This document shows, one piece after another, positions 25,806 to 34,388 of a stretch of 64,000 nucleotides of DNA. The stretch's first letter is position 1; each line of letters starts with the position of its first letter. Both the position numbers and the translations under genes were made by a program. The notes beneath the pieces were generated by a model that was not told the origin of the DNA, did not search any database, and was given only the letters and a program-made list of their open reading frames with translations. Source of the stretch: Planctomycetales bacterium (GTDB lineage Bacteria > Planctomycetota > Planctomycetia > Planctomycetales > Planctomycetaceae); assembly GCA_026400835.1 (NCBI GenBank), contig JAPLOA010000055.1, positions 1 to 64,000 of the forward strand, in the 5' to 3' direction.

Positions 25806-26657
25806 ATGGAGTCGCATTTAGGTGGACCGGATGTCGCCTCGAATCGAGAAGTCACCAGTGAGGAGCATGAGTCAACACATACCAAACCACTTTCCTACAC
25901 CGGAGGTGCAGGACACCCCATGAGAGTGCAGGCTTTGCGCTACATCGCGATGGCTCGCCCTCATCACTACGGAAAGAATGTTCTGGTCGTTCTGGGTGCT
26001 CTCTTGGCGGGACTACAACGTCCCGGAGTGGCCTCAGCGGATACGTACAGAATGCTTGGACTCGGCTTGACGGCCACATGCCTCATTGCTTCCAGTAACT
26101 ATGTTCTCAATGAGATACTGGATGCCCAAAACGATCGGTTTCACAAATCCAAGAGTGGCCGCCCGATGGCTGCCGGTCACGTTTCTCGCAGATTCGCTTT
26201 CATCGAATGGTTTTTACTCGCAGCCATTGGTCTGTTCCTTGCCTCTCGGATCAGCATGACCTTTTTCGCCACTGCCTCCTGTTTTCAGATCATGGCGATG
26301 GCTTACAACGTGCCACCCGTGCGGATGAAAGATGTACCGTATCTTGACGTCCTCAGTGAGGCCATCAACAGCCCGATCCGATTATTGCTGGGCTGGTTGA
26401 TTATTCAGCCAACCCAGCTTCCAGGGATCTTTCTGCTGCTCGCGTTCTGGATGGCTGGCGCATTTGAAATGGCCAGAAAGCGACTCAAAGAATTTCGTTT
26501 CCTAGATGACCCGCAGCTCTCTTTCAAGTACAGGAAATCCTTCGCTCATTACAATGAGAGTCGTTTGAAATCAAGTATGGCAGTCTACGCCGCCGCAGTG
26601 CTGGTCGTTGTGTTGATGGAGCCATTGAGGTTCGTTTTCTGGTTCAACAACAAATGA
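25806..26657 (+). CDS. UbiA-family prenyltransferase (possible decaprenyl-phosphate phosphoribosyltransferase-like)
   Basis: This 283-residue polytopic protein has the UbiA Asp-rich signature in modified form: 'NYVLNEILDAQNDRFHKSKS' followed by 'GRPMAAGHVS'. The segment 'ARPHHYGKNVLVVLGALLAG' and the second conserved loop 'AYNVPPVRMKDVPYLDVLSE' are also typical. The 'RP.hy.KN' start resembles proteins that make polyprenyl-phosphoryl pentoses rather than quinones. With two GT39 genes beside it, I infer production of a polyprenyl-linked sugar donor for them. The first residues up to about 40 are hydrophilic, and a later start (ATG at 25920) would remove them. Confidence 0.75.
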   Translation: MESHLGGPDVASNREVTSEEHESTHTKPLSYTGGAGHPMRVQALRYIAMARPHHYGKNVLVVLGALLAGLQRPGVASADTYRMLGLGLTATCLIASSNYVLNEILDAQNDRFHKSKSGRPMAAGHVSRRFAFIEWFLLAAIGLFLASRISMTFFATASCFQIMAMAYNVPPVRMKDVPYLDVLSEAINSPIRLLLGWLIIQPTQLPGIFLLLAFWMAGAFEMARKRLKEFRFLDDPQLSFKYRKSFAHYNESRLKSSMAVYAAAVLVVVLMEPLRFVFWFNNK

Positions 26658-26681
26658 AGTGCGCGTTCTAGGAATCGATGA

Positions 26682-27063
26682 TTATCCGATGAGATCGAAC
26701 TTTGCGAGATGTAATTCGTAGAGTTTTCCGATGAAATAATCGTGGTCTCGGTAACCGTAGGCCATTCTTTGAAGAGCGCCGATCTTGTTGTTGATGCCTT
26801 CGAGAGGCCCCGCCGAGATCGGGAAGTCGTACCAGTGGAGGATCCCGGTCGGGTGGCCCTCCAGAGTATTGGCCATCGTCTGCAGCACCTTTACTCCTGA
26901 CGCTCAAGCACGGCCACACCAGTCTTTCAGAAAGGTGCCGGCAGCAGCTTTGTCTGGCTGTTGCCAGACTTGAGCGAGGTCTTCTTTAAGGTAGTAGGCA
27001 ATCGCCAGCGATTGATTCAGTCCCACAGGGCACATCAGTCGTTTGCGTTCATTCTTCGATTCA
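26682..27063 (-). pseudogene. ISL3-family transposase remnant (C-terminal part)
   Basis: The minus strand reads 'LDESKNERKRLMCPVGLNQS', 'LAIAYYLKEDLAQVWQQPDK' and 'FLKDWCGRA', then an in-frame TGA. The same frame continues 'MANTLEGHPTGILHWYDFPI', 'SAGPLEGINNKIGALQRMAY' and 'GYRDHDYFIGKLYELH' to a stop at 26682. This is the C-terminal third of an ISL3 transposase. It starts directly after the UbiA gene. The N-terminal part and the terminal repeats are missing. Confidence 0.85.
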
Positions 27064-27168
27064 TCAAGGTTCCCCTGGAATTAGTCGTCCCTGTAACCGT
27101 ACTCCAGCACCATATACGGCTTCGTCGGGGCGAAAGTGAATCGTCCTACTTCGGCGAATCGTTTTTTC

Positions 27169-27482
27169 GGTTCTGCGCGAAATGAAGTGCGCAACCCAGG
27201 ACGAAGCAAATGAACCAGCGAGGAATCTCCATGGACAGACCTAAGCGTCAGCGAAACAGAGAACGGCGAGAAGACATGAGTTTCAACCGCTGATGAACGC
27301 CAATGAACGCTGATAAATGCAAAAAAGTGGGGAAACAATGGCATCATCCGTATTCAACACGAAGGCTGTCATTGCTCAACGACGTCTTCTGGGCGAGCAT
27401 CGCCGCCCCTCAGAATCCATTAGCGTTCATGAGCGGTCTAAACAACGATTCCCATGCGCGCACTTCATTTCGCGCAGAACCG
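27169..27482. repeat. 25-bp perfect inverted repeat (27169-27193 / 27458-27482)
   Basis: The left arm begins CGGTTCTGCGCGAAATGAAG and is found as an exact 25-base reverse complement at 27458-27482. The arms are 264 bases apart. A shorter piece of it, AAATGAAGTGCGC, also occurs at the end of the UbiA gene (about 26653-26665). The sequence between the arms holds simple direct repeats of GAACGC-TGAT type (27290-27316) and no credible gene. It may be the footprint of a lost mobile element. Confidence 0.7.
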
Positions 27483-27699
27483 TTTTTTCTGGCGTTTTGT
27501 AGTCGGCGTTGGGCGCGGGTGAGTTTGGTTCGGTTGGCGGTGTCGCGGCGTTCTTCGGAGCGGTAGGTACGGACCGAATCAGGGTGCGACTGTTTCCCAC
27601 TCCCGCCGTTTTTCCAAATCAATTTGCCGTCCCATGAATTCCGCTCCTGTTCGGTTGATGAGTCTCAAACCAAAACAGAATGCAATACCTGGCTACAAT

Positions 27700-28041
27700 G
27701 GTTGTCGGGTACGGTTACGGAAAAGGAGAAAAAGCCCTGAAACTATTCTGGAAACGGCTTCGCGGCTCAAGGGCAAAGGTCAAGGCGGTCGCCACTGACA
27801 TGGCTAGTGCGTACTATACGGCCACGCTGAAAACCTTCCGATGCGAAACATGTGTTTGACCGCTTTCACATCGTGAAACTGATGAATGAAAAGCTCACCC
27901 AACTGCGTCGCGATCTGCAACGTGAAGCAGAAATGATGAGCCGAAACGTTCTGAAGGGCATGCGCTGGCTACTGGTCAAATACCCGGACCATCTGGACGA
28001 ATCCAAGAACGAACGTATCCGACTACAGGAAGCTGGCGAAC
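27700..28041 (+). pseudogene. ISL3-family transposase remnant (DDE-core segment)
   Basis: The plus strand encodes 'GYGKGEKALKLFWKRLRGSR' and 'AKVKAVATDMASAYYTATLK'. Near 27843 the frame shifts, and it resumes with 'VFDRFHIVKLMNEKLTQLRR', 'MMSRNVLKGMRWLLVKYPDH' and 'LDESKNERIRLQEA'. The Asp residues in 'TDM' and 'FDRFH' are part of the ISL3 catalytic core. It is oriented opposite to the remnant at 26682-27063, and the two overlap in content only at the 'LDESKNER' region, so they are different fragments, not one split gene. From 28041 to 28265 nothing could be identified. Confidence 0.85.
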
Positions 28042-28265
28042 ACGGTCGATCTTCAGCGTGCGCACTAAGCAGACAAAAGCCTCGTTTCATGGCAACCGGC
28101 AACGCATCAAACTCTCCAAAGATACCTTCAAAAGCGCCGCACTAAGCTCGTGGTCGCTCGATGTCATCCCGAGAATCTCTTTAAAGCCACCACACAGGCC
28201 CTGTTTAACCCAATTATCCCAGCCTGTGAATGGGTCTCAAACGCAATCCTCAATTGCAGAGAACT

Positions 28266-29495
28266 CTATTTCAAAACCCCTAAAACGGGGCATGCTAACT
28301 CTAGTTGCTCCTTGTGAGTACCCGTGCCAGAAAATGCTGTACAATTTAGAGTTCCAGTTACCTTCCCTCTATACTTGGAGCGTCGAGACTCCACCTTAAT
28401 GTTAATCAACCAGTCGCCTTCTTGAGCGACAGGATGTTTGCTTCGCACTGAGTTTATGTTAGACCGGTCCAACCGTTGATGACTCAATACAGAACACTCA
28501 ACTACTCCCGGGGGAGTGAGTCGAGAGTCAATGTTTGTAATTCGCAAAGAACCATCACCGCTATCTCTTACCACGATCGAAAGTTGTTTGGATCCGAATT
28601 GGTCCAACTCCCCGAACGGAAGTTGACTTGCAGAATACTCAACTTTACCAAGAGCTGTGCCTGCCAATGTGATTGTAAAAGGACTATCCATCGGGTTACC
28701 GCTCAATGCGATTGCCACGCGCTCGCGGAATGGTCCTCTTTTTCCATCAAGCTCAATCGCTCCGTCAAAAATAAACTGTTCGCCTATATCGGCAGTCTCG
28801 CGATCAATCGTTGCTTTCGTGCAATTGCAACTTGTATCAAATATTTTGATCTGAACCCTTCCCTTGGAACTATTCCAAATTGGGAAGTTGTATTGTGCTG
28901 ACTCCGAATTATCCTTCATACCTACATCCACCCACCACTTCGCTACCTTCAAATCAACCTGAGGCAATGCAGGCACAAAAACCACTGCAAGCCCATCCCA
29001 GCGCGATTCGATATCATCTCGGGTCAGAAACGCAGCGGCGCTATTAGGATCGTAAACTCGAACTGAGGTGGTCCGCCCTTCCGAATCCTTCTCAAGTTCG
29101 TTTGGATTTGCCACAACATAGTGGTCACCATCCACATGGAGTATCGCAGGATACAGGCTCGTCACCAAATCCCCCCAAGTCAAGTTGCGTTGCCATGCGT
29201 CCATCTCGTGCCTGTTAAATAATTCGACCAGATCAGCTAACGAACTGCCATTAGGTGAGAGTTTGCACTCACTAATTAGGCGTTCCGGCGCGAGATAAAC
29301 GCCAGTCAGCTGTGACGCAATTGCGACGCAAACCGGCCCGCATGCAAGACGACTGCGTTCTCGACTCGTCAAATTGCTTGATGAAACTTGCGTTCTAGTG
29401 AATAGGTGATTACTATTCCACAGCAACAATCCGATAATTAAGGAGATGCCCACGAGAAGTGCAGTTAAACCAAGTACTAGTCTATTGAACCACAT
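28266..29495 (-). CDS. Membrane-anchored C39-like peptidase fused to DUF1573-like domain (cassette B)
   Basis: The 409-residue protein begins with a membrane anchor ('LGLTALLVGISLIIGLLLWN'). Residues of about 48-185 are a C39-type domain: 'RLACGPVCVAIASQLTG' carries the catalytic Cys, 'ILHVDGDHYVVANPNE' the His and 'VRVYDPNSAAAFL' the Asp. Residues of about 190-400 contain DUF1573-like Ig domains ('VQIKIFDTSCNCTKATIDRE', then 'LPFGELDQFGSKQLSIVVRD'). The C-N-C motif corresponds to the usual C-G-C of the family. It lies 30 bases after the previous gene. Compared with the cassette A peptidase, the rhodanese part is replaced by DUF1573. Substrate unknown. Confidence 0.7.
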   Translation of the reverse strand: MWFNRLVLGLTALLVGISLIIGLLLWNSNHLFTRTQVSSSNLTSRERSRLACGPVCVAIASQLTGVYLAPERLISECKLSPNGSSLADLVELFNRHEMDAWQRNLTWGDLVTSLYPAILHVDGDHYVVANPNELEKDSEGRTTSVRVYDPNSAAAFLTRDDIESRWDGLAVVFVPALPQVDLKVAKWWVDVGMKDNSESAQYNFPIWNSSKGRVQIKIFDTSCNCTKATIDRETADIGEQFIFDGAIELDGKRGPFRERVAIALSGNPMDSPFTITLAGTALGKVEYSASQLPFGELDQFGSKQLSIVVRDSGDGSLRITNIDSRLTPPGVVECSVLSHQRLDRSNINSVRSKHPVAQEGDWLINIKVESRRSKYRGKVTGTLNCTAFSGTGTHKEQLELACPVLGVLK

Positions 29496-29525
29496 GTGTC
29501 GGTGTATCCAAACAGTGAGTGTTCG

Positions 29526-30650
29526 TTATCTTGAGTTGGGCTGGTTTGGATGTATTTTTTCTATACCAATGGTCCTCCGGAAACGAACGTACAATATGAG
29601 CAATAGAATACCAAGAACGCCTACGTTGATTAGCAGCAGTCTCCACAGCTCGTTTGGGCCTTTGACGAGTGGCTGAGAGATCGCCAACTTTACTGGCGGA
29701 GTTGCTGTGAAGTAAGAATCCTCAGCACCTCTCTTATCAACGACGAGCGAGCCAATGGGCAGATTCTCACCAAATCTGTCGTACACCTTAGAAAACAACG
29801 CATCGCTAAACTGGCGAACTATTCTCTCATTCTTCACCTCAAAAACCGCCTCTCGCCCCGCAAGACGAACATAAGTCCCCTCCCCTGCGAAAGCAGCAGC
29901 ACTTGGCTTGTCGCCAACTGACGCGAGCACTCCGGTAGTTTCAACCCGAAAGTCTGCCCTTGAACGACCATCAGCCGTAAAGGTTGCTTCACGCGCAAGA
30001 AGAGATAGCTTCGGATCCAGTCGAAGCGTCCAGATTCCAGTCTTTGCGGACGTAATGAATCCTGGGCCAATGACTTCTATCGTACCATCCTCAAGACTGC
30101 TGCGAGAAGTCAATCCCGTCAGATGCTCACTGAACCCTCTACCGAGCACCCATTTTGATATGAAGATGCGATGTGCTACGTCAGTTGCCTCAGGGTTATA
30201 TACATACTGCAGAACAGCTGTATTCTTGCCCCGTACTGGAACATTGCTCGCTAAGTCCTCAAGAGTCTTTCGTGGCTCCTTCGACTGAACCTTACGGAAG
30301 CCAGAGAAATCTGAAGCGTATATGTGAGATTCTTGGAAAACTAGTGCGGGAACACTAGGGAACCTATTGAACTGTCCTTTATTACGGCCCCCACCGGAGT
30401 CTATGATCAAGTTCTTGAATTCAAGCTGTAGCGCACAGCGGAGTCCTTGCTGTGTATATTCGCCGGAATACGCAACGGGAAATGTACCACTGCTCTCACG
30501 AGGTATGACCCAAGAAGACTCTACAAATACTCCGCTGACACTCCCGTCGATCCGCCGAAGCTCCTCCAGCAATGCTTCAGTGTCGTCTTCATTAGCCAAG
30601 AGTATCGGCGAATGGGCAGTTATTACCAGTAGAATAATGAACCGCATCAT
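29526..30650 (-). CDS. Secreted beta-rich protein with C-terminal membrane anchor (cassette B)
   Basis: I choose the ATG at 30650 because AAGGAG lies nine bases upstream; it gives 374 residues. A signal peptide ('MRFIILLVITAHSPILLANE') is followed by a long extracytoplasmic region and a C-terminal helix ('LLLINVGVLGILLLILYVRF') with a basic tail. It is the positional and architectural counterpart of the 400-residue protein of cassette A, with weak shared motifs near the end ('LPIGSLVVDKRGAED'). The family is not recognised. It lies between a Cys-rich gene and a C39-type gene, exactly as in cassette A. Confidence 0.6.
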   Translation of the reverse strand: MMRFIILLVITAHSPILLANEDDTEALLEELRRIDGSVSGVFVESSWVIPRESSGTFPVAYSGEYTQQGLRCALQLEFKNLIIDSGGGRNKGQFNRFPSVPALVFQESHIYASDFSGFRKVQSKEPRKTLEDLASNVPVRGKNTAVLQYVYNPEATDVAHRIFISKWVLGRGFSEHLTGLTSRSSLEDGTIEVIGPGFITSAKTGIWTLRLDPKLSLLAREATFTADGRSRADFRVETTGVLASVGDKPSAAAFAGEGTYVRLAGREAVFEVKNERIVRQFSDALFSKVYDRFGENLPIGSLVVDKRGAEDSYFTATPPVKLAISQPLVKGPNELWRLLLINVGVLGILLLILYVRFRRTIGIEKIHPNQPNSR

Positions 30651-30683
30651 TAAGTGGCACTCCTTCAGATCCAACGCGATCAA

Positions 30684-31247
30684 TCAATGACTGCAGAACC
30701 GAGCTTCCCAATAACGTGATTGAACATCCACAATTGAACCTCCACAGCTAGCCGTGTGGCAGCGAGTTCCAATTCCTTCCCCCACAGGAGCACCCTCGCC
30801 ATTTGGCGGGTAAGTAAACATCCATTCGCACTCCCCGGGTGTGTTCCAATGCCACTCGTGAGTCCCGAATGCGCAATTCTCTGTATCATACTCCTCTTGG
30901 GTAACGATCGGAGTCGTAGGAACTCCGTTTTCATTCGGACCTCCCCATGGGGGAGTAAACAGACATTCACCCTCGGTTGTATTACCACACATGGCACGGA
31001 AGATCATGTTTTTTAAACACCCGTTTGCCTGACAGTCTTCAGGAGGATCAACCGGGTCGCCACTTTCATGCATGCACTCAGACTGCACTAGAGGCGACGA
31101 CTCCACGCACGCTCCACCACACGTTGCTGCGCCAAATGCAACTGACGGCATGAAACTCCAGTAAAGTCCAACCACCGAAAACGCCAAACAACCAATGGCG
31201 GTACAGACAAACAGCAATCCAAAAAGACTAGAAAATCGAGATTTCAT
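30684..31247 (-). CDS. Secreted Cys-rich protein (187 aa, cassette B)
   Basis: From the ATG at 31247 the product starts with a signal or anchor ('LFGLLFVCTAIGCLAFSVVG'). The mature part holds twelve cysteines, for example 'ATCGGACVESSP', 'DCQANGCLKNMIF', 'ECEWMFTYPPNGEG' and 'RCHTASCGGS'. Longer starts at 31298 and 31337 exist, but they lack a ribosome-binding site and would overlap the glycosyltransferase remnant. No family is recognised. It lies at the same place as the Cys-rich proteins of cassette A but is longer and has little direct similarity. An exported disulfide-rich product is the simplest reading. Confidence 0.6.
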   Translation of the reverse strand: MKSRFSSLFGLLFVCTAIGCLAFSVVGLYWSFMPSVAFGAATCGGACVESSPLVQSECMHESGDPVDPPEDCQANGCLKNMIFRAMCGNTTEGECLFTPPWGGPNENGVPTTPIVTQEEYDTENCAFGTHEWHWNTPGECEWMFTYPPNGEGAPVGEGIGTRCHTASCGGSIVDVQSRYWEARFCSH

Positions 31248-31696
31248 TGAAGATGCGGCCTTTCTAAGACAATTGAAACAACCGTAAAGTGCATTCATGG
31301 ACTCTGCACCGAAGCTGGATGCGGTGAGGTCGGGCACAACAACAACAAAGATGGAGAAACTACTTTAACCGTGACGGATTCATCCAATAACCGGAACCGT
31401 TTATTGCCAAACGACTGCTCCGACCGCCCCTGCTCAAGCAACGCAAATTCGGTGCGCCCAATGCAAACATTAATTGGTCCTGCGTTCGCAACCGACTCGC
31501 GGCAGCCACGCAAAAAACTCATGGGTTGCATGAGCTCTGCGCCGACGAATACAACAGGACGCATCTCCTGCGTCAACAACAAGAAATCTTGACCCCAATC
31601 AACGTTACTATGAAGCAGGTGTTTATGACCGCCGACTGCCCCGCCAGCTGCTTCATTGAAATAACAAAGCTGATGCGGGTAAACATGGATTGTACT

Positions 31697-33004
31697 CCAC
31701 GGCCAGCGCACACTAAAGTGCATTGCCAGCAAGGACTTGCATCAGGAAGTTATCATTCCAGCCGCACATTCTTCGCTTCATTGCCAGGCTATCCTTTCCG
31801 GGATGCTGCTTGAGAAGTGACAACGTGAAGCGTCTCAGCCAGGCGAGATTTTCTGCAAGACATCGCTGCCGAGTTCGCAAACTGTCTTCGCGATAAGTCA
31901 CATCAAGGCTCCAATGACACGTCGACTCAATGCCCCAGTGCTGACGAACGACCTTCGCAAACTGTTTGATCCCCAGGGCCAGACTGCTGATGTAATACCG
32001 AATCTCGATATGCTCTTTGCCATTCACCTGGCTGTTATAAACGACCAGGCCAATTGTCCTCAGACCTTTCCAGCGTGACCGCCCCTTAAAAGAATCCGGA
32101 ACGCTGAACTGGATGTAAACCCGAGAATCCAGACGACCGTGACCCTTCTCTGTTTTTTCCTCCAGCCGTCGAACTGGAATGTCCGCGAAGTCATTGTTCA
32201 CATGTTGATCAACATAAGAAATGACCTCTTCATGCAGTGTTCCCTGGTTTCCTTTCAGAGCCAACACGTAGTCTCCTCCACCATCAACAATCTGCTCGGC
32301 AATATCCACCTGAGTTCCCATGGCATCAATCGTGATGATGGCACCATTGAGATCCACAAGCCGCAGCACTTCAGGAATTGCGGTGATTTCATTGGACTTC
32401 TGATCTGTCGCCACCTGCGCCAGTGTCAATCCAAAGTTCGACAGCCAGACACTGACGAGATGCATCGGACCAATACCATTCGCTCGATCATGGCTGCCTT
32501 TCATCGTCTTTCCATCCACAGCCATATGCTTCCGCGAACACTCTGATCCAGTGAGATTCTGCTCGGCCGCATCACTCAACGACTTCAGCCAGTTCCCGAA
32601 GCAAGCCTGGAATGCTTCCACCTTCAACGCACAGAGAACTCTGCGAATGACATCTTTCGATGGCAGGCCATGAGGCAGATTCAGAGACTTCAACAGGAGA
32701 TCTTCTTTTGCGACCGCCCATTTATGAATTCCAGTCGGTCCATCCGCTCCTGCCAGGACAGCCATTAAACTAATGGTGACAACGGACGGTAAGGGATGGA
32801 GAAGATTGACCGTCGACCGAGGATCTTCCAGTGTTTCAAAGTGAGCGACAACTTCACTCAGGTCGACAGCCGTTTTTGATCGCGGCATGATTGTGTCCTT
32901 CCAGCTGGTTTCGATGTAAACCGAGATAGAAGGCGGTGTACCAGACCTTGACCCATGGCGCAACCCAGCTTGCCATGGTTATCCAGAGTGCGCGCTGGCC
33001 GTGG
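31697..33004 (-). mobile_element. ISAs1-family insertion sequence, complete, with target duplication
   Basis: This 1308-bp element encodes one intact transposase. Its ends are inverted repeats: CCACGGCCAGCGCACACT at 31697-31714 and the same with one change at 32987-33004. It is flanked by an exact 8-bp duplication, ATTGTACT, at 31689-31696 and 33005-33012. Intact ends, an intact gene and a perfect duplication show that the insertion is recent and has not rearranged its target. Confidence 0.93.
31713..32888 (-). CDS. ISAs1-family transposase
   Basis: The protein has 391 residues from the ATG at 32888, which has AAGGA seven bases upstream. The N-terminal DDE_Tnp_1-associated region is 'LSEVVAHFETLEDPRSTVNL', followed by 'VTISLMAVLAGADGPTGIHK'. 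The catalytic core includes 'MAVDGKTMKGSHDRANG', 'AIITIDAMGTQVDIAEQIVD' and 'QHWGIESTCHWSLDVTYRED', which carry the DDE residues. Length is normal and the frame intact. The stop codon lies inside the terminal inverted repeat. Confidence 0.93.
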   Translation of the reverse strand: MPRSKTAVDLSEVVAHFETLEDPRSTVNLLHPLPSVVTISLMAVLAGADGPTGIHKWAVAKEDLLLKSLNLPHGLPSKDVIRRVLCALKVEAFQACFGNWLKSLSDAAEQNLTGSECSRKHMAVDGKTMKGSHDRANGIGPMHLVSVWLSNFGLTLAQVATDQKSNEITAIPEVLRLVDLNGAIITIDAMGTQVDIAEQIVDGGGDYVLALKGNQGTLHEEVISYVDQHVNNDFADIPVRRLEEKTEKGHGRLDSRVYIQFSVPDSFKGRSRWKGLRTIGLVVYNSQVNGKEHIEIRYYISSLALGIKQFAKVVRQHWGIESTCHWSLDVTYREDSLRTRQRCLAENLAWLRRFTLSLLKQHPGKDSLAMKRRMCGWNDNFLMQVLAGNAL

Positions 33005-33066
33005 ATTGTACTCGCCGCACTGGCAAGAAGCGAAAGAACAATTAAGCAGCGAAGTATCAGCAACAT

Positions 33067-33645
33067 TGCTGCCTCCTCTCCAACTCACACGACGATAACT
33101 CTCAGAGGATGTTATTAACTTATAGTGGCTTATTGTATTGATGTTCTGGTATGAGCTAAGGAGGAAAGTGGTAGCCCACCTCGATCACGGATCACCGCGA
33201 CAGCTGTGCATGGCGAGAGACACGCAGAGTCGGCGTGGGCAACGTTTTATGTCCCTCGTTTCTAGGAAACCCCTTAGGCCTGAGTATCGGCATCCCTGCA
33301 AGAGAGTGTCAAGCGTGTGGTTGTTGTTTTTTCTCAAAATCAGCTGTTTATTTCCTCGTGAAAACGTGAAACTTGCGTTTTGTGCAAAGCGGGAATCGTG
33401 GTGTCTGGTTGACACCGGATAACTTCTCTCGATGCACTCCGAACGCTTGTGTCGCAGGGACATCGGAACCTGACACTCTTCGGCTACCATGATGTGACAG
33501 AACTGCCTGAAGAAATTGATCGGTTTTTAGCGTGAGGTGTGTCTTGCTCGACCCGATGGTTGTCAAAATGTGCTTCGCTAGCAGATTGTAGAGCAGTTGT
33601 CTCAACTGTTCATAAACCACTGGAACAATGAATCTGCAGTGAGAG
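33067..33645. other. Gene-free stretch between GT fragment and integrase remnant
   Basis: Several ORFs of 60-100 codons cross this region, but none has a ribosome-binding site or a recognisable domain. It lies between two broken genes inside the variable region and is probably debris. Promoters for cassette B could lie here, but I see no convincing example. Confidence 0.4.
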
Positions 33646-34168
33646 TCACACAGAAATCCGTTCGACGATATTTCTTGTCACAGTCTTATGGCGACGGTCG
33701 TAGAGACGTGTAGTTCTAGGGTCGGCGTGGCCGGCGAGGTGTTGCACGTCTTCGAGCGGAACGCCCTGCGTGAGCAGATCAGTGATCGTTGTCACACGAA
33801 ACGAGTGAGGAGACAGACGCGGTGTCCACCCATTCCTGCACATGATATGGGCGCATTTGTCCCATGGTGAGGTCCGGAAATCGATCGGCAAATCGCTGCA
33901 GTCGATATTGATACCAGACATACGTATCCGGCGAGCGGTGTTGCTTGACCCAGTCGAGGAAACGATCGAAGAGTTCCGTAAGCTTCAGCCCTTCGCCGGT
34001 ACCCATTGCATGGGTCGGGCGAACTTCGGGCGGTGCCGCCATGATTGCGTGATATCGCTGAAAAGCGAGTTCGCGATCTTTTCCCAGATTGATCTGGCGA
34101 CCGTCTACTTCGACGTACCAAGTATCACGGGATTTGCGGTAGAACGGTTTTGGGACGTGGTAATGCAT
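33646..34168 (-). pseudogene. Tyrosine recombinase (integrase) with large internal deletion
   Basis: The N-terminal part from 34168 reads 'VPKPFYRKSRDTWYVEVDGR' and 'LFDRFLDWVKQHRSPDTYVW', the DNA-binding and core-binding region of a phage-type integrase, up to 'MRPYHVQEWVD'. In another frame it passes directly into 'RLSPHSFRVTTITDLLTQGV' and 'HLAGHADPRTTRLYDRRHKT', the end of a catalytic domain with R, H and Tyr. About 150-200 residues in between are missing and the junction is frameshifted, so the enzyme is dead. It sits 147 bases downstream of the tRNA-Arg gene on the same strand, the standard place for the integrase of an element inserted in a tRNA gene. Confidence 0.85.
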
Positions 34169-34314
34169 GAGCGAGTCTCCGGAAAGAAGGTTGCAACCGG
34201 AGCAGACCGGATGACTCGCAGACGGCCACCGTGAGGGCCGTCAATCTCTGACATAATCTCTGACAAGCCACTTTTGTCAAAAGTGAATTTGACGTAAGTC
34301 CTTGTGGCTCTAAG

Positions 34315-34388
34315 TGCACCCGGTAGGGCTCGAACCTACAACCTTCGGTTCCGAAGACCGACGCTCTATCCAATTGAGCTACGGGTGC
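34315..34388 (-). tRNA. tRNA-Arg (anticodon UCG)
   Basis: The 74-nt gene folds as a standard cloverleaf. The acceptor stem is GCACCCG with CGGGTGC plus discriminator A. The D arm is in GCTCAATTGGATAGAGC. The anticodon stem TCGGT/ACCGA encloses loop CTTCGGA, giving anticodon UCG for codon CGA. The T arm is GTAGG-TTCGAGC-CCTAC. CCA is not encoded. Its 3' end is duplicated at 11977-12006, and an integrase remnant lies just downstream. A small inverted repeat (CACTTTTGACAAAAGTG) follows on the 3' side. Confidence 0.93.

Larger units (their letters stand above)
31295..33066 (-). pseudogene. GT39-type glycosyltransferase C-terminal fragment, split by ISAs1 element
   Basis: Removing the element at 31697-33004 together with one copy of its 8-bp target duplication restores one open frame. 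It joins 'MLLILRCLIVLSLLASAAST' to 'IHVYPHQLCYFNEAAGG' and 'GGHKHLLHSNVDWGQDFLLL', ending at 31295. This matches the end of the cassette A glycosyltransferase ('YPHQLAYFNEVAGG' and 'VDWGQDLLLL'). The N-terminal two thirds of the enzyme are absent; a stop lies a few codons upstream of 33066. The gene was therefore already truncated, or was truncated later, independently of the insertion. Confidence 0.85.

Noticed and set aside
33348..33620. Minus-strand frame of 90 codons
   Set aside because: No domain, no ribosome-binding site and surrounded by gene debris.
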